This document shows positions 46,002 through 56,800 of a DNA stretch of 64,000 nucleotides, piece by piece. Source of the stretch: Theobroma cacao (Eukaryota > Streptophyta > Magnoliopsida > Malvales > Malvaceae); NCBI RefSeq assembly GCF_000208745.1, contig NC_030857.1:1616188-1680187 (forward strand), given 5' to 3'. Within the stretch, counting starts at the first letter, position 1; each line of letters begins with the position of its first letter. The notes under the pieces were generated by a model. It did not search any database, had not been told where the DNA came from, and saw only the letters and a list, made by a program, of their open reading frames with translations. The translations under genes were made by a program, and so were the position numbers.

Positions 46002-49000
46002 CTAAGCTGATTGCAAACCTTCAGGAAAGGGTTCATCATCAGGGTGAGGTGAGAGAAATCTCCTACAAGCATATAACATGGCTGAATGAAATCCATCTGG
46101 ATTTTCAAGGAACACAAAATGTCCAGCCTGCAGATGAGAGAAGAGTAAGTTAAGGAGTCTAACAGGAAGGATAGCACTGGGCTTCTAAAATAGTCCATTC
46201 AAGGTTCTATAATAAAGCTTTCATTGAAATATAAAATGAACTTTTGGCAGGTGAAGCTGCCCAAGTTATTTCTTATATTGCAGTAGCAAACAAACCTGAG
46301 GAACCCTGAAAATTTCACATGGGACCTTCATTTGCTTACGAGCTTCTTGGGCTCCTTGATAGTTCATCCAATCTTGAACTCCATATATAAAAGTAGTAGG
46401 CACTTTCCACTCAGATGCACTATTCCAAAAAAAAAAATGTAATTCAATACTGACTTCCAAAAAACTTAAATCTTCTCTTGTTAGTAGATTGAACCAAAGT
46501 TCTAGACTTCTAGCTCATGCTCATACTTCATATGACTCTTATATCAGTCAGCTTGAAATTCTGAAAATGTGCTCTAGTTTCGATTAGATGTTGTGCATGT
46601 GGTTTTGAAGAAGTGATTCTCATTACAGGTTTTCATAATCCTCGGCTTTAAGCCATTCACTAGCATTATACAAAATGGAATGGCTTGTATGACCCTTCAC
46701 AGCACACTGAAGCTTTATGATCATTACATGGCATTCTTGACCAACATAAAGTAGGCCAATATTAGGCCATCCAATGAACCCAATTAAAATTCAGTAAATA
46801 AACACTTTTACTATATCAATAAATGAATTTAGTCAAGTAGTGTAATCAAACCTGTGTAAAAGGGGCATCCGAGCAAAGGCTCCAAATGCAAATATATATT
46901 TTAAGCACAGCTCTCCACTTGCTTTTGCAGCTAAAGTATGGTACACATAATCTTCAACCAGGAAGTACAGGGAAAAAAACAGCAGTTAGATATCTACTTA
47001 TGCATGTACCATACACAAAATCTAAAAATCTCACCATACCTGTTAGCAGTCTAGACTCCTCCTCCGTCAGCACATTTTCAGCTGAATATCTAGGACTAAA
47101 TCTAGCAGTTGTATACTTATGTACAAGATCTGGACCCCAAGGACCTAAACCTCTGCATACAGAACAATCCAAAAAATTGCACAAAAGCAACAAATTATGC
47201 TATGTGATGCAAAATGCAATCCAAGACAAGAGAGTAAATGGAAATAAATATACAATGTATATAACAAATTGGAGTAAGAGGACTTTGACAGCAATATATA
47301 AGAACAAAGGAGACCTATAAATAATTCCAACAATAGTTTACGGTAGAAATAACCTACATAAGACATGTATAATGGACAAAAAACCTACATAAGGACCCAT
47401 GAAGAGATGATTGATTATTTATCAATAGCAATAGGCTACCAAGGATCAATTTTGAACCCTTAATTTGTTGCCTTAAGAATTAATAAACTTGCAAGAAATA
47501 TTTAGAACACAGTGGATATTAGTCCATAGCAAGGGTTAAAATCTTAGCTTGATTTGTGGATGGGGAGAAAGTTCCTGTGGTCAAAAGGATGATTCAATAG
47601 ATCTAACAAAGAAATAAGAAATGGCTTTCTAGAAACAAAGATGAATCATGCTATTGCTACAGCATTCATTCACAAAACATTGCAGGCTAAGAAAATAGGA
47701 CAAGACAATTACAAACCTTACAAGCTTCTGAGGAGTAAAATTAGACTCCCACAAATGATTCAAAATTGCACCTTTCCATGTTGCTCGGAAGCGGGTTAGC
47801 CACTCAGATTTGCCATCTGATTCTGCTGTAAATCCAGCAGGTCCTACTAGAATTAAGTGTTGAACATGTTCAGGATGCTACAAAATTAACACAAGGAGCA
47901 TTAGAATAAAGAATGTGATATCAGACTACTTAGAGCATTCAAATAGTTAACATTGTAAAAGCAATCACCTTGAGAGCATATTTAGCTGCAACATATCCTC
48001 CTAAGGAATGCCCAAGTAATATAAAGTTACTCAGATTTTTTGCTTTACGCCATTCCTCAAAAGAATCAACAAACCATGCCTCAGTTTCTGCATCATCAAT
48101 ACAACAAAGATGAGATATGTACGCAATTGCTTTAGTAACTTCAGATAAGTGAAGAGGGCTGAGTGCATTATTAGCATGCTTCTCACTAACCTTCAGTGCT
48201 TTTGCATGTAAAATCAGGCCTGCTTGATCCACCCCAACTGCAGAACAAGGAGAAGAAAGGAAAGGCTAAGAAATTATAATGGAATGTAGATATCAAGCTC
48301 CAAAAACAATACTTTCCCTAGTTTTTGACAGTGATTTCGAAATTCTCTTCAATCCCAGTTCTAATAAGCATCATCAATAGATTAAAATCCTTTTCATGCG
48401 CGTGAATAAGAGAAAACCAGACACAAACCTAACAACCTAACAACTTGAAGTTATCTAACAACCTAATAACTTGAAGTTATGACTAGTACAGTTCAGCATG
48501 GCATGCCAAAAGCATAACCATTAAGACAAAAGGAACTTACCCAAGCTGATCAATAGCAATGACCTTGAAACGACTGGCTAGGTAATCGAAATTCTTGAAA
48601 AAGAAACCCTGAGAAGCAGCATATCCATGTACCATTACAAGAGTTGGAGAACCCTCCTTGCTGTCAAAGGTAACTGTATTTATAAACCTCGGCTCATTAC
48701 TCGAAGAACGAAACCACCTAACTTTAGAACCAGGTGCACCTGAACCTATATTCACTTGCTCTTGCACATAGGGAGTCCTGAAATTTTAATCAATCCATTC
48801 ATAATTATCGAATTCCAACCCAAATTTTCACCCAAATTTATACAATAATTGATATATTCAAACCAATTATCATTGTCCAATTTAAAAACAAAAACAAAAC
48901 AAAAAACTAAGAATTTACGTAACGTCACACTAAAGTTTCCGGCTTTGCAAGCATAAATTCAAAACCATAGAATCCCCTAAAAGAAATTGATTAGCAAAGG

Positions 49001-49167
49001 AAATTGAGTGGTTACTTGACGAGAGAGAGAAGGCGCTTCTCGGAGGCGATGATGTGGTCGGTGGAAGTGGGGATCCAACGGAGAACGGAGGGCCAAAACG
49101 ATCTGGATTTCGCTACAGTAGTCGTTGGAGATGATCGATGCTCCACCTTATTAATTTCTTCAGCCAT
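46002..49167 (-). CDS. CGI-58 homologue, alpha/beta hydrolase (lysophosphatidic acid acyltransferase/lipase type)
   Basis: Nine exons: 49167-49016, 48777-48541, 48237-48191, 48087-47969, 47877-47717, 47152-47040, 46951-46852, 46419-46296 and 46127-46002. They give 392 residues. The protein begins MAEEINK and carries the plant signature RWIPTSTDHIIASEKRLLS. It has the oxyanion segment VMVHGYAASQGFF, the nucleophile elbow GHSLGG (Ser173), HPEHVQHLILVGPAGF, and the C-terminal AGHFVFLENPDGF. It is orthologous to Arabidopsis At4g24160, reported to have LPA acyltransferase, phospholipase and lipase activity and to influence lipid droplets in leaves. The acyltransferase HX4D motif of the family reads H354-FVFL-E359 here. 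Exon 3 is only 47 nt. The start at 49167 is chosen over an ATG 45 bases upstream because MAEEI matches the family. Confidence 0.93.
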
Positions 49168-50560
49168 TTTTCTTAAAATTAAGCTAGACCAACGATAGAG
49201 AGTCCCGTTCATACGATCTTTATTCGTTTTGCTTCACCATACAAAAACCCACGCATTCCTTCACGTTTTTATATTCTAAAATCTTGATTTTGACTCTTTT
49301 TCGAATTATTCAGAAAAAACGGTGCGGAATTTTCCCCTCTCTCTCTCTTTTGTTTTACCAAATAATTAATAGTAATCGACTAAAGGAAAAAACATGTTAA
49401 CTAGGACGCGTGAAAAGCACGCTACAATAATATGGGAGTCGGGACACGTGGGCTTCGAATTTAGGACATGTTAGCGGTTGAGATTTGCTCAGACCACCGG
49501 TACTTGGTGTTCCTCAGTCGTGACAACAATTTAGGGTGTCTCTTGTTAACGCGGACGATGAGGAAATCATCGATTCGTTTACGTTGGCCATGACGTACGA
49601 GACTTCCAGAACTCGTGTGAACTGACTGAGGCCTTATTTTGACTTTCTTCTTCCTTGAACCGCAAGCGTTTTGTTCTTTTATTTGTTTTTTCCTTTTTAC
49701 TTCGATTCTTCCCTTAATCGAATTAGCTTTGTGCCTTGCATGGCTTCCACGCACTTGCTTTGTTATTGGTAATTGTGAAGTGTTGGTATGAATTCTTGTT
49801 TTTCAAATCATGTTAGTTCTTCTTGTTACCGGCATTGAGTTTGATTAAGAAATTCTTGAGAGGTGGATTAGGAGTCATGTTGGGGTTGATTATGTTCCAG
49901 AGCATGAGGAAAAGAATTAGAATCCAGAAGCAATAGCAGGCAATGCACCGGAAATTGTTTCAGCAAAGGAAGAACCCTATCGCATTGCTTTTCCTGGGGT
50001 ATTTTAAACTTCTAGCCCTGCATCCCTATAAGGTTTATCAAGCTATCATTCTTCATGGGTTAGTTGATACATTGAGCAGAGCAGGGAGTTAGAAAGAGGC
50101 GTCATAGATCATACAAGAAAATGCCTTCAGCTCATGGAGACGTGAAGCTACTGCGACTGCAAGAAGAGCTTCATACCAGATAAGAGGATATATGCAAGTT
50201 GTCATGAGTTATAAGCAGAGCCTGTCAAGGTTTAATATAAAAATTGTGGCAGTCCAGATACCAGCAGCCCAATTAGCTCATCCCATAGCCAAAAAAAGAA
50301 GTGCAAGTAGTAATTCTACAAGGTTTGGATTGGATCCAAAAGTACATAATTTAATAATGAAACAAAGTTGACAACCTTTATTGAGACAACTAATTTAAAT
50401 CTCTAATCTATCATCAGCCACTGCAAATTTCTCAATCTGTAGAAACACTCGACACCTGAGCAAAACCAATATGCTTCTTAACAGCGACAGAAAAGAAAAA
50501 TATATGAAACAATTCCGCAGGAACCACAACCAACCATGCAGTCACTAGCTAGGCCTTCTT
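49168..50560. other. Intergenic region with scattered short open frames
   Basis: CGI-58 promoter and leader, then plus-strand frames at 49468-49593, 49943-50092 and about 50186-50371, and a basic minus-strand frame at 49461-49754. None is recognisable, and stops and frame changes separate them. The stretch may be a non-coding transcript or a decayed gene. 50400-50560 is likely the V-ATPase c 3' UTR. Confidence 0.4.
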
Positions 50561-51629
50561 TCACTCGGCTCTTGATTGACCAGCTCTGGAAGAGAGAATA
50601 ATGCCGACAATCAAACCATATAGTGCCAATGCCTCAGCAAAGATGAGAATGAGGATCATACCAACGAAAAGCTTTGGCTGCTGTGCATTAGCTCTACAAA
50701 AACCCAATTACACAATGAGAAGGCGAGTTTCACTTTCAAGCTAATGCTGCTTCTTGCAAACTACTTAGCACACATAATGAAGCAACAAAACCATCAACCA
50801 GAGTAGCAAAGAATATCGATTTAAAACAAAGAAGAATAATTGCATCAACACGCTGACAAGAATGTAGTACTAGTTACAGGGGATGTAAAACAAGAAAAAT
50901 GCTTAAATTACATTCATCTTTCCTACCCAAACAATCATAAGGACCCTACATAGCAGTCTTAATCCATCTCAATGCCTAAAAGACACCACTTTAAATGCCT
51001 CCCAAGCTGCATCTAGAAAACCAAGTAAAGAAAAGGGCCTAATTTGCTGGGTTAACTAATTTATGGACCATGGTAAACATCAAAACCCAGAGACAGTACC
51101 GACTTGCTACACAGAAATTGATCACAAATCATAAATTTATCTAAAATAAATAAACTAAAGCAAAAAGAATCAGTTACCTAACGCCAGCATCACCAACGAT
51201 CCCAATAGCCATACCAGCGGAAAGACCAGCGAGGCCACAAGCGAGACCAGAGGACAGATGCGCGTATCCATCGAAAAGGTAATAAGACTTAGCCTTGGGA
51301 TTAATTCCGGTACTAATAATAACAGCAATAATCAAGCCATAAATACCGAGCACACCAGCCATAACTACGGGAACGATCGACTTCATCACCAGCTCCGGCC
51401 TCATCACCCCCATCGACGCTACACCAACCCCACTCTTCGCGGTCCCATAAGCGGCTCCCATACCTGCAAAAACATCCGATCAAAACCCCCCCAGATCCAC
51501 AGAAAAAAGAAAAAATATTTAACAAAGTCCTAGTATCGTAAATTGCTCACAGGAGAAAACAAGGGCAGCTGCGGCCCCCAGGAAGCCGAAGAAAGGAGCA
51601 GTTTCATCGCCACTGAATGTCGAAGACAT
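50561..51629 (-). CDS. V-type H+-ATPase 16-kDa proteolipid subunit c
   Basis: Exons 51629-51551, 51463-51178 and 50693-50561 give 165 residues, the exact usual length in plants. Four membrane helices are visible. The first pair includes [20 protein letters not shown], and the last helix, [19 protein letters not shown], carries the proton-carrying Glu142. It forms the rotating membrane ring of the vacuolar/endomembrane proton pump. The sequence is almost invariant across plants, so the call is secure. The promoter region beyond 51630 is CT-rich, in keeping with a highly expressed gene. Confidence 0.98.
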
Positions 51630-51905
51630 CTTTCCGAAGATAGTAATGGATCGGATCTGCTGCTCCTGTAAATGTAATAATTTCTTTTTTAAATTATATT
51701 TGGAGAGAACTACGAATTACTCGAGTCTTCTTCCCCTTTCCCCTGGAAAAAGTAGCGAAACAAGGACCGCCACTAATAAGTAAAACTTGGGCTTCTTTCA
51801 TTGGGCCATCAAGCAGGCTTGGAAAGGTAGTAGTTTCCAAAAATCAATTTGGGCCGTACCCCAACCCAATTTAACTTGAAATTTTTTCAGTGTAACAACA
51901 ATAAG

Positions 51906-51928
51906 AATAATAATAATAATAATAATAA
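51906..51928. repeat. (AAT)n microsatellite
   Basis: Seven to eight AAT/TAA trinucleotides. Confidence 0.85.
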
Positions 51929-52462
51929 AACTCATTTTTTTTAAATATTATTTTGGCTCAAAAGGAACATATTATTTTTTGTCATTCCTAAATTTTTCCA
52001 AAAGCTGAGTTTTTTTTTATTAAAAGATAATATTATTTGGCTGCAGCTTTGAGCAAAAAACAAATATAAATAAATAACAAACTTTCTCGAGCGTGATAAC
52101 ATTAAAGAAAAACATGTTTGATCTCGAAACAACAACGACGATAGCCCAGCACTTAGGTACCAACATGGTTTCCTTAAGGTGGCCGATCGTTGTTCAAGAG
52201 CCAAGTCCCAACATTTTCAGGTACAAACCCCCAACCTCACACCCTTTCCTCCCCACCCCTTTTCTTTTATGAGTGAGCTTTTGCAGGCATACCCTGTCAA
52301 CGAGCAAGAAGATTAAATGCAAAGCAAGTTTTCAACTAAATAGATCTGGCTCGTAACTGAATGAACAACATGGAAGTTGCAATAGAATCATGATCGATAC
52401 GGTTTAAACTGTCAGCAATATACATTGAGTACTAAATAGTCATCGCACAAACCTGCCATACC

Positions 52463-52591
52463 TCAATTAACCCGAGATAAGGGTTTCCATTCTTCAGAAG
52501 CAGCAGCCAAGTTCCATGGAATACCAGCATAAATCTCTACTCTACCTTCATACTTGATGGGACTTGCACCATCTTGATAAAGCAGCTGCAT
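52463..52591 (-). pseudogene. Orphan coding-like terminal exon, unidentified
   Basis: On the minus strand a 42-residue open frame runs from an ATG to a TGA. It sits directly after an in-frame TAG that could also be a splice acceptor (CTAG|ATG). It includes GASPIKYEGRVEIYAGIPWN and ends WKPLSRVN. The composition is typical of real protein, not of AT-rich intergenic DNA. A possible short upstream exon ending VVVLINER at a GTATGC donor lies near 52797-52829, but its phase does not join this frame. I do not recognise the family. It may be the last exon of an unmodelled gene or a gene relic. Confidence 0.3.
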
Positions 52592-53616
52592 CTAGTTCGT
52601 TCTATTTCTTATAAATCTTAAAAGCTGATGGGAAATAAGATGCTAAACATTCAAGAACACATAAACATATTCAAGATTCAGCAATATTAATTGGATCTTT
52701 GCAAGATTATCATCCAACCTTTGGTCACATGATAGTCTCTAGGCATTAAGAATTCAGTACATAAGGGGCAAAAGAGAGCATACCTCTCATTGATCAGAAC
52801 CACAACATTTTGCCAACCTGGCATTCCAGAAAGAGGTGTTAGCAATGAAGTGATATCCAAGAAATGAAAAGGAGATGTTCAGCATATAGAGTGTATAAAA
52901 TGTGACAGCAGCTAGTATTGTGCGGTATGTTCCTCAAACTAGTGTACATAATGATTTGCAATATATCAATGCTAATGCTTTACAAATGCGAAACCATCCA
53001 AACAGGACACCAGCAGAGAAGTATCTCACATATCCTTTCAATTTAAATGTTACACAAGAAAGAGCTCAAAGTCTTCAATCATGAAATGAAGGGGGAAAAA
53101 AAAACAATCCATGCATAATGATGCCATTTTAATTCCACCCCAACCCCCCAATACTGATGCACACATAAGCAAGACACAGTTTGCAGAAACTGTTCCTCAG
53201 ATTCATTCTATGCATGTAAAATGTCATTCCTTCAACAAAGATTTGAAGAAAGAAATTGAAGTTAGCAATTGTCGTTCATTTAAAAAATCAGGACAATATT
53301 GAAGTATTTCCAGATAGAAGATCTCTGTATGCTTGTCATCACTAAAAGAATACTGAGCTGTACACATCAAAGATGAAAAAAAGGTCCAGTAATGTCTCAT
53401 CTGTCGGAATCCCAGAATAAAATTTTGGGTCTTGACTACTACCCTTCCAAGTACAACAATGTTAAGCCAATTAATATATGTCATCTTCAACCCCCACAAT
53501 CCAGATGAGATGGATGAGCCACAACACTTTTATTGAGCCCATTCATAATAAAGAAGCCAATTCAACATCCAAAAACAGCCTCCTCTACCACAGTCCAGTA
53601 ACAGTTCCAATAAAAT

Positions 53617-53787
53617 TTACAAGAAGGCATCAACTTGAGTGATTTTTGCTTTGAGGGTCAATTGAGATTGTAAAACACTGAATTGTGTTCTTCCATGGAC
53701 ACCTTCTGGATCATGAACTGCAGCTTGTAAAACTCTTAGTGCTGCACCACCAGCATTGAAGGCAGTGAACTCACGCAGAGAGAGGCT
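53617..53787 (-). pseudogene. Coding-like segment downstream of the LDL3 stop
   Basis: This 56-codon open stretch on the minus strand begins 19 codons after the LDL3 TGA and shares its frame. A second TGA separates the two. It encodes a plausible globular segment with GGAALRVLQAAVHDPEGVHG and ends VDAFL before TAA. Codons follow an RNY-like pattern typical of coding DNA. It could be an alternative LDL3 C terminus, a terminal exon of another gene, or a decayed former extension. I do not recognise it. Confidence 0.3.
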
Positions 53788-53844
53788 TCATTGGTCTTGC
53801 AGAGAAGCAGCCAATAAAGTATAACCAATCAATCCTTAACACCA

Positions 53845-56800
53845 TCATGTATTCATGACTGGCTTCATTGCCATATGCCTCTCAATCAATTTGTCCACAA
53901 AGGAACGAATCTGCATGTCAAAGGCATCCAAATTAAGTTTGATCAAGAAATCAAAGAACTGGGCTCGAATCCCCCCTTTTCCTAAATCAACAGAAAAAAG
54001 GCATATTAACAGGTCCACTAGGTCGACTGGGTAAATAAGGCATGTATACAAACATAATGCATACCTTATTTTTGCGCTTGAAATCAAGAAATTCAGAAAT
54101 AGCCATGTTTTTCTCTGCATCCGATGCTATCTCCATAACCTGGTAAAGGAACTAAAATGGTAAGACCAGAGTAAAGTAGAGGCAGAAAGGAGGTTGAGAA
54201 CTAAGGAGTGAAAGACAAGAGGTGGAAGAGAAGACACAAACTTTTGTTGCAGTTTTCTTCATTATCGATTTGTATCCCTCTTTATCAATTTTTCTGGCCT
54301 TATAAAGGGGCATTAGCAATGATGCAACATAATCAACAACAGCCTGTTTAATACGATCAGCTCCACGAGGATGATTTTTAAATCGCTCCTTGTTTACTGT
54401 AATTTGGGATATGGAGCTCTCATTCGCTCGTCCATCATGCTTCCAGGTGGGTTGCCTTGAACTAGTATATGAATCTTCCTCATCCTTCACATGCATTGTT
54501 GGATGGAAGAAGTCTAGATCAGCAGCAGCTGCTTGAGACTGCCATCTGTCAATGGCATGATAATCCTTAATCCCCCCACTACCAGCAGAATCAACCCATG
54601 CTTTTGTGAAGATACTGCTGTCCACAGCCAAACTTTCTCCAGAGTGCTCTCTAAGTTTCAAGTGGCTAGCAATCTCATTAGAATGACTCCTCTGAGACAG
54701 GTTATCTACTGACATTCTGGAACTGTCAAGGTTAACACATGCAGCAGAGAAATCAACAGACCAGTCCCTAACTCTGCAGTTCCTAGAGTCTATTTCCGAT
54801 ATACAATCTTGTCTTCCCAATACACCACCAGGCCACTTCCTTTCATCCATTTGAGCATATTGCTCCCTTCTCGCAAATTTATGAAAAGAAGGAATCTTGG
54901 GAAGCTGCAGCAATTTGTTGCAGTTGGCTTCTGTGGATGCAAGTGCCTACAGAGTACAATAGTTAATCTATTTATAAACACAAGTACATAACCACCGAAG
55001 AAGAAAAAACAAGGAAATAATTTTTTTTAGTGAAGAAGAAAAGCAAAAGTATATGAATAATATGTTTGTAGAATGCAGCGTTAGGTAACTCTTTGCATTT
55101 TCAAAGTGATATAAAATACTGCCACAAGTTATCCAAATTTGGCCAGTCTATCAACTTGATGAAAAGGAAATAGAAGCATGTCCTTCAATTCTTTCATAGA
55201 ACAAATGCAATATTCTTAAAACATTATATGAGATGGCTGTTTGTTCAGAAAATAACAGCAAAACAAGGGTTAAGCTCTATAAGTTTTTTGGTCTTGAAGA
55301 GAAACAAGGAAAAGCCAGACAACTTTGTCCATAAGCACAAATAAAGCCCTTTACTAGGTAGTATCCAAGTAACAGTTGGTTAAGGACACTGCATCAACAT
55401 AGATATGCCACTGTAAAAAGGGTAAAAGAAAGAACAAACCTCAGCAGCTGCTTTTGCTGCGGCTCGAGCAGCTGCTTCAGCAGCAAAGGCAGCCTGCTCT
55501 TCCTCAGACATTGCTAGGTTGACAGCCTCCACCCTCATTGATTTGCCATTCTCTTTCACATTGATTGGATATTGGCTTCCAGCAGATAAAGGATCCTGCA
55601 AGCTTCTTTTATTCTCAAAAGCACCATGATGTGAACGTAGAGGTGGCTTTCCTGAAGCTGCATCTTTAAGGTTTTTTCTCTTTGAAGAAGCTTTAGCCTT
55701 ACGGAAGACTTCCAGCCACACATTAACCAGCTGGCTTGCTATAGCACGTATGTCACGACTTGTATGTACACAAACTTTTTCCTTCACAGTTTTCCCTATG
55801 CCTAAAAATAAATAATAATTAATAAAATGCCATCTTAGCCACCTTTATTCATCACATACTACTTTGTGGAAAAGCCAAGAAAAATGCACATACAAACAAA
55901 AAATTCCCACACGCCATGCAAGTACACTATGAATGATAAAAAATATGTGGCACGCATAAAGTAAACCAATACCTGATGAACGAACAGCAACTAGATCAGT
56001 TGAAACAAGCACAAGAAGACGAACACAATGGCGCAAGAGTTGAGTCCCGTCTTTCCCCATTGAATCCTATAAATTTCAATTCAACACAAGGAACATCAAA
56101 GGCCATTATTTAGTGACACTAAAATAAGCATTACTAGAAGAAAATCCATCTTAGGACTCAAGGGAGGATACTAAATCATGAAAAGCAATAATACCAGCAT
56201 CCATGAATTGAGTGTGGTAAGCCCTTCCTTTGTCCCAGCAAAGGATTTCAAGGATTCAACTGGAAGACCCAACAACTTTTTGGCCAGATGCAATCGACCT
56301 ACAGTGGTTTTCACATTAAAGAACATGTCCCGTAGTAAAGCTTCCCTGGTCAAAAGTCGAGCTCGATCCAAAGAGTTTTTGTACAAGACATTAGAAAGTT
56401 CAACTGCTTCAAGTCTCTTAATTATGTCCTTAACTTCATCCTTTTCTGATTCTGACTGTCTCTGTGCAGCCTCCATTGCCTCTACTTCAGCTGTATGATC
56501 ATTTCCAGTAGTGAATATGTCAATTAGTCGTACAGCCTCTCGAAGTCCACTCAACATCGCACCACCAACTGTATCAGGATGCTCCTTGCAGGTGGCTTCT
56601 CCGGCAAAAAATAAGCAGTTCTCAACCGGCCTTCCCAACATATCATAGTCTTCTCCAGATGCTCCAATGGCAACATAGGAGTAAGCACCATAGCTGAAAG
56701 GATCCCTGCCCCAATCAGTCACTACTGAGGCAACTGGATCAGGAACTGAAGCCTCTCCAAAAAGTTTACGGAGAGCAATTACTGCATGGTTTACATGATC

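Larger units (their letters stand above)
51630..53844. other. Region between V-ATPase c and LDL3 with unexplained coding-like fragments
   Basis: The V-ATPase c promoter lies at the left, with an AAT microsatellite at 51906-51928. Two minus-strand stretches look coding but fit no model: 52463-52591 (42 residues) and 53617-53787 (56 residues, in the LDL3 frame but beyond its stop). Both are listed separately. The rest may be LDL3 3' UTR and non-genic DNA. Confidence 0.45.

Noticed and set aside
52902..53084. 60-codon plus-strand frame
   Set aside because: It has no ATG at its start, no known motif and no splice context.
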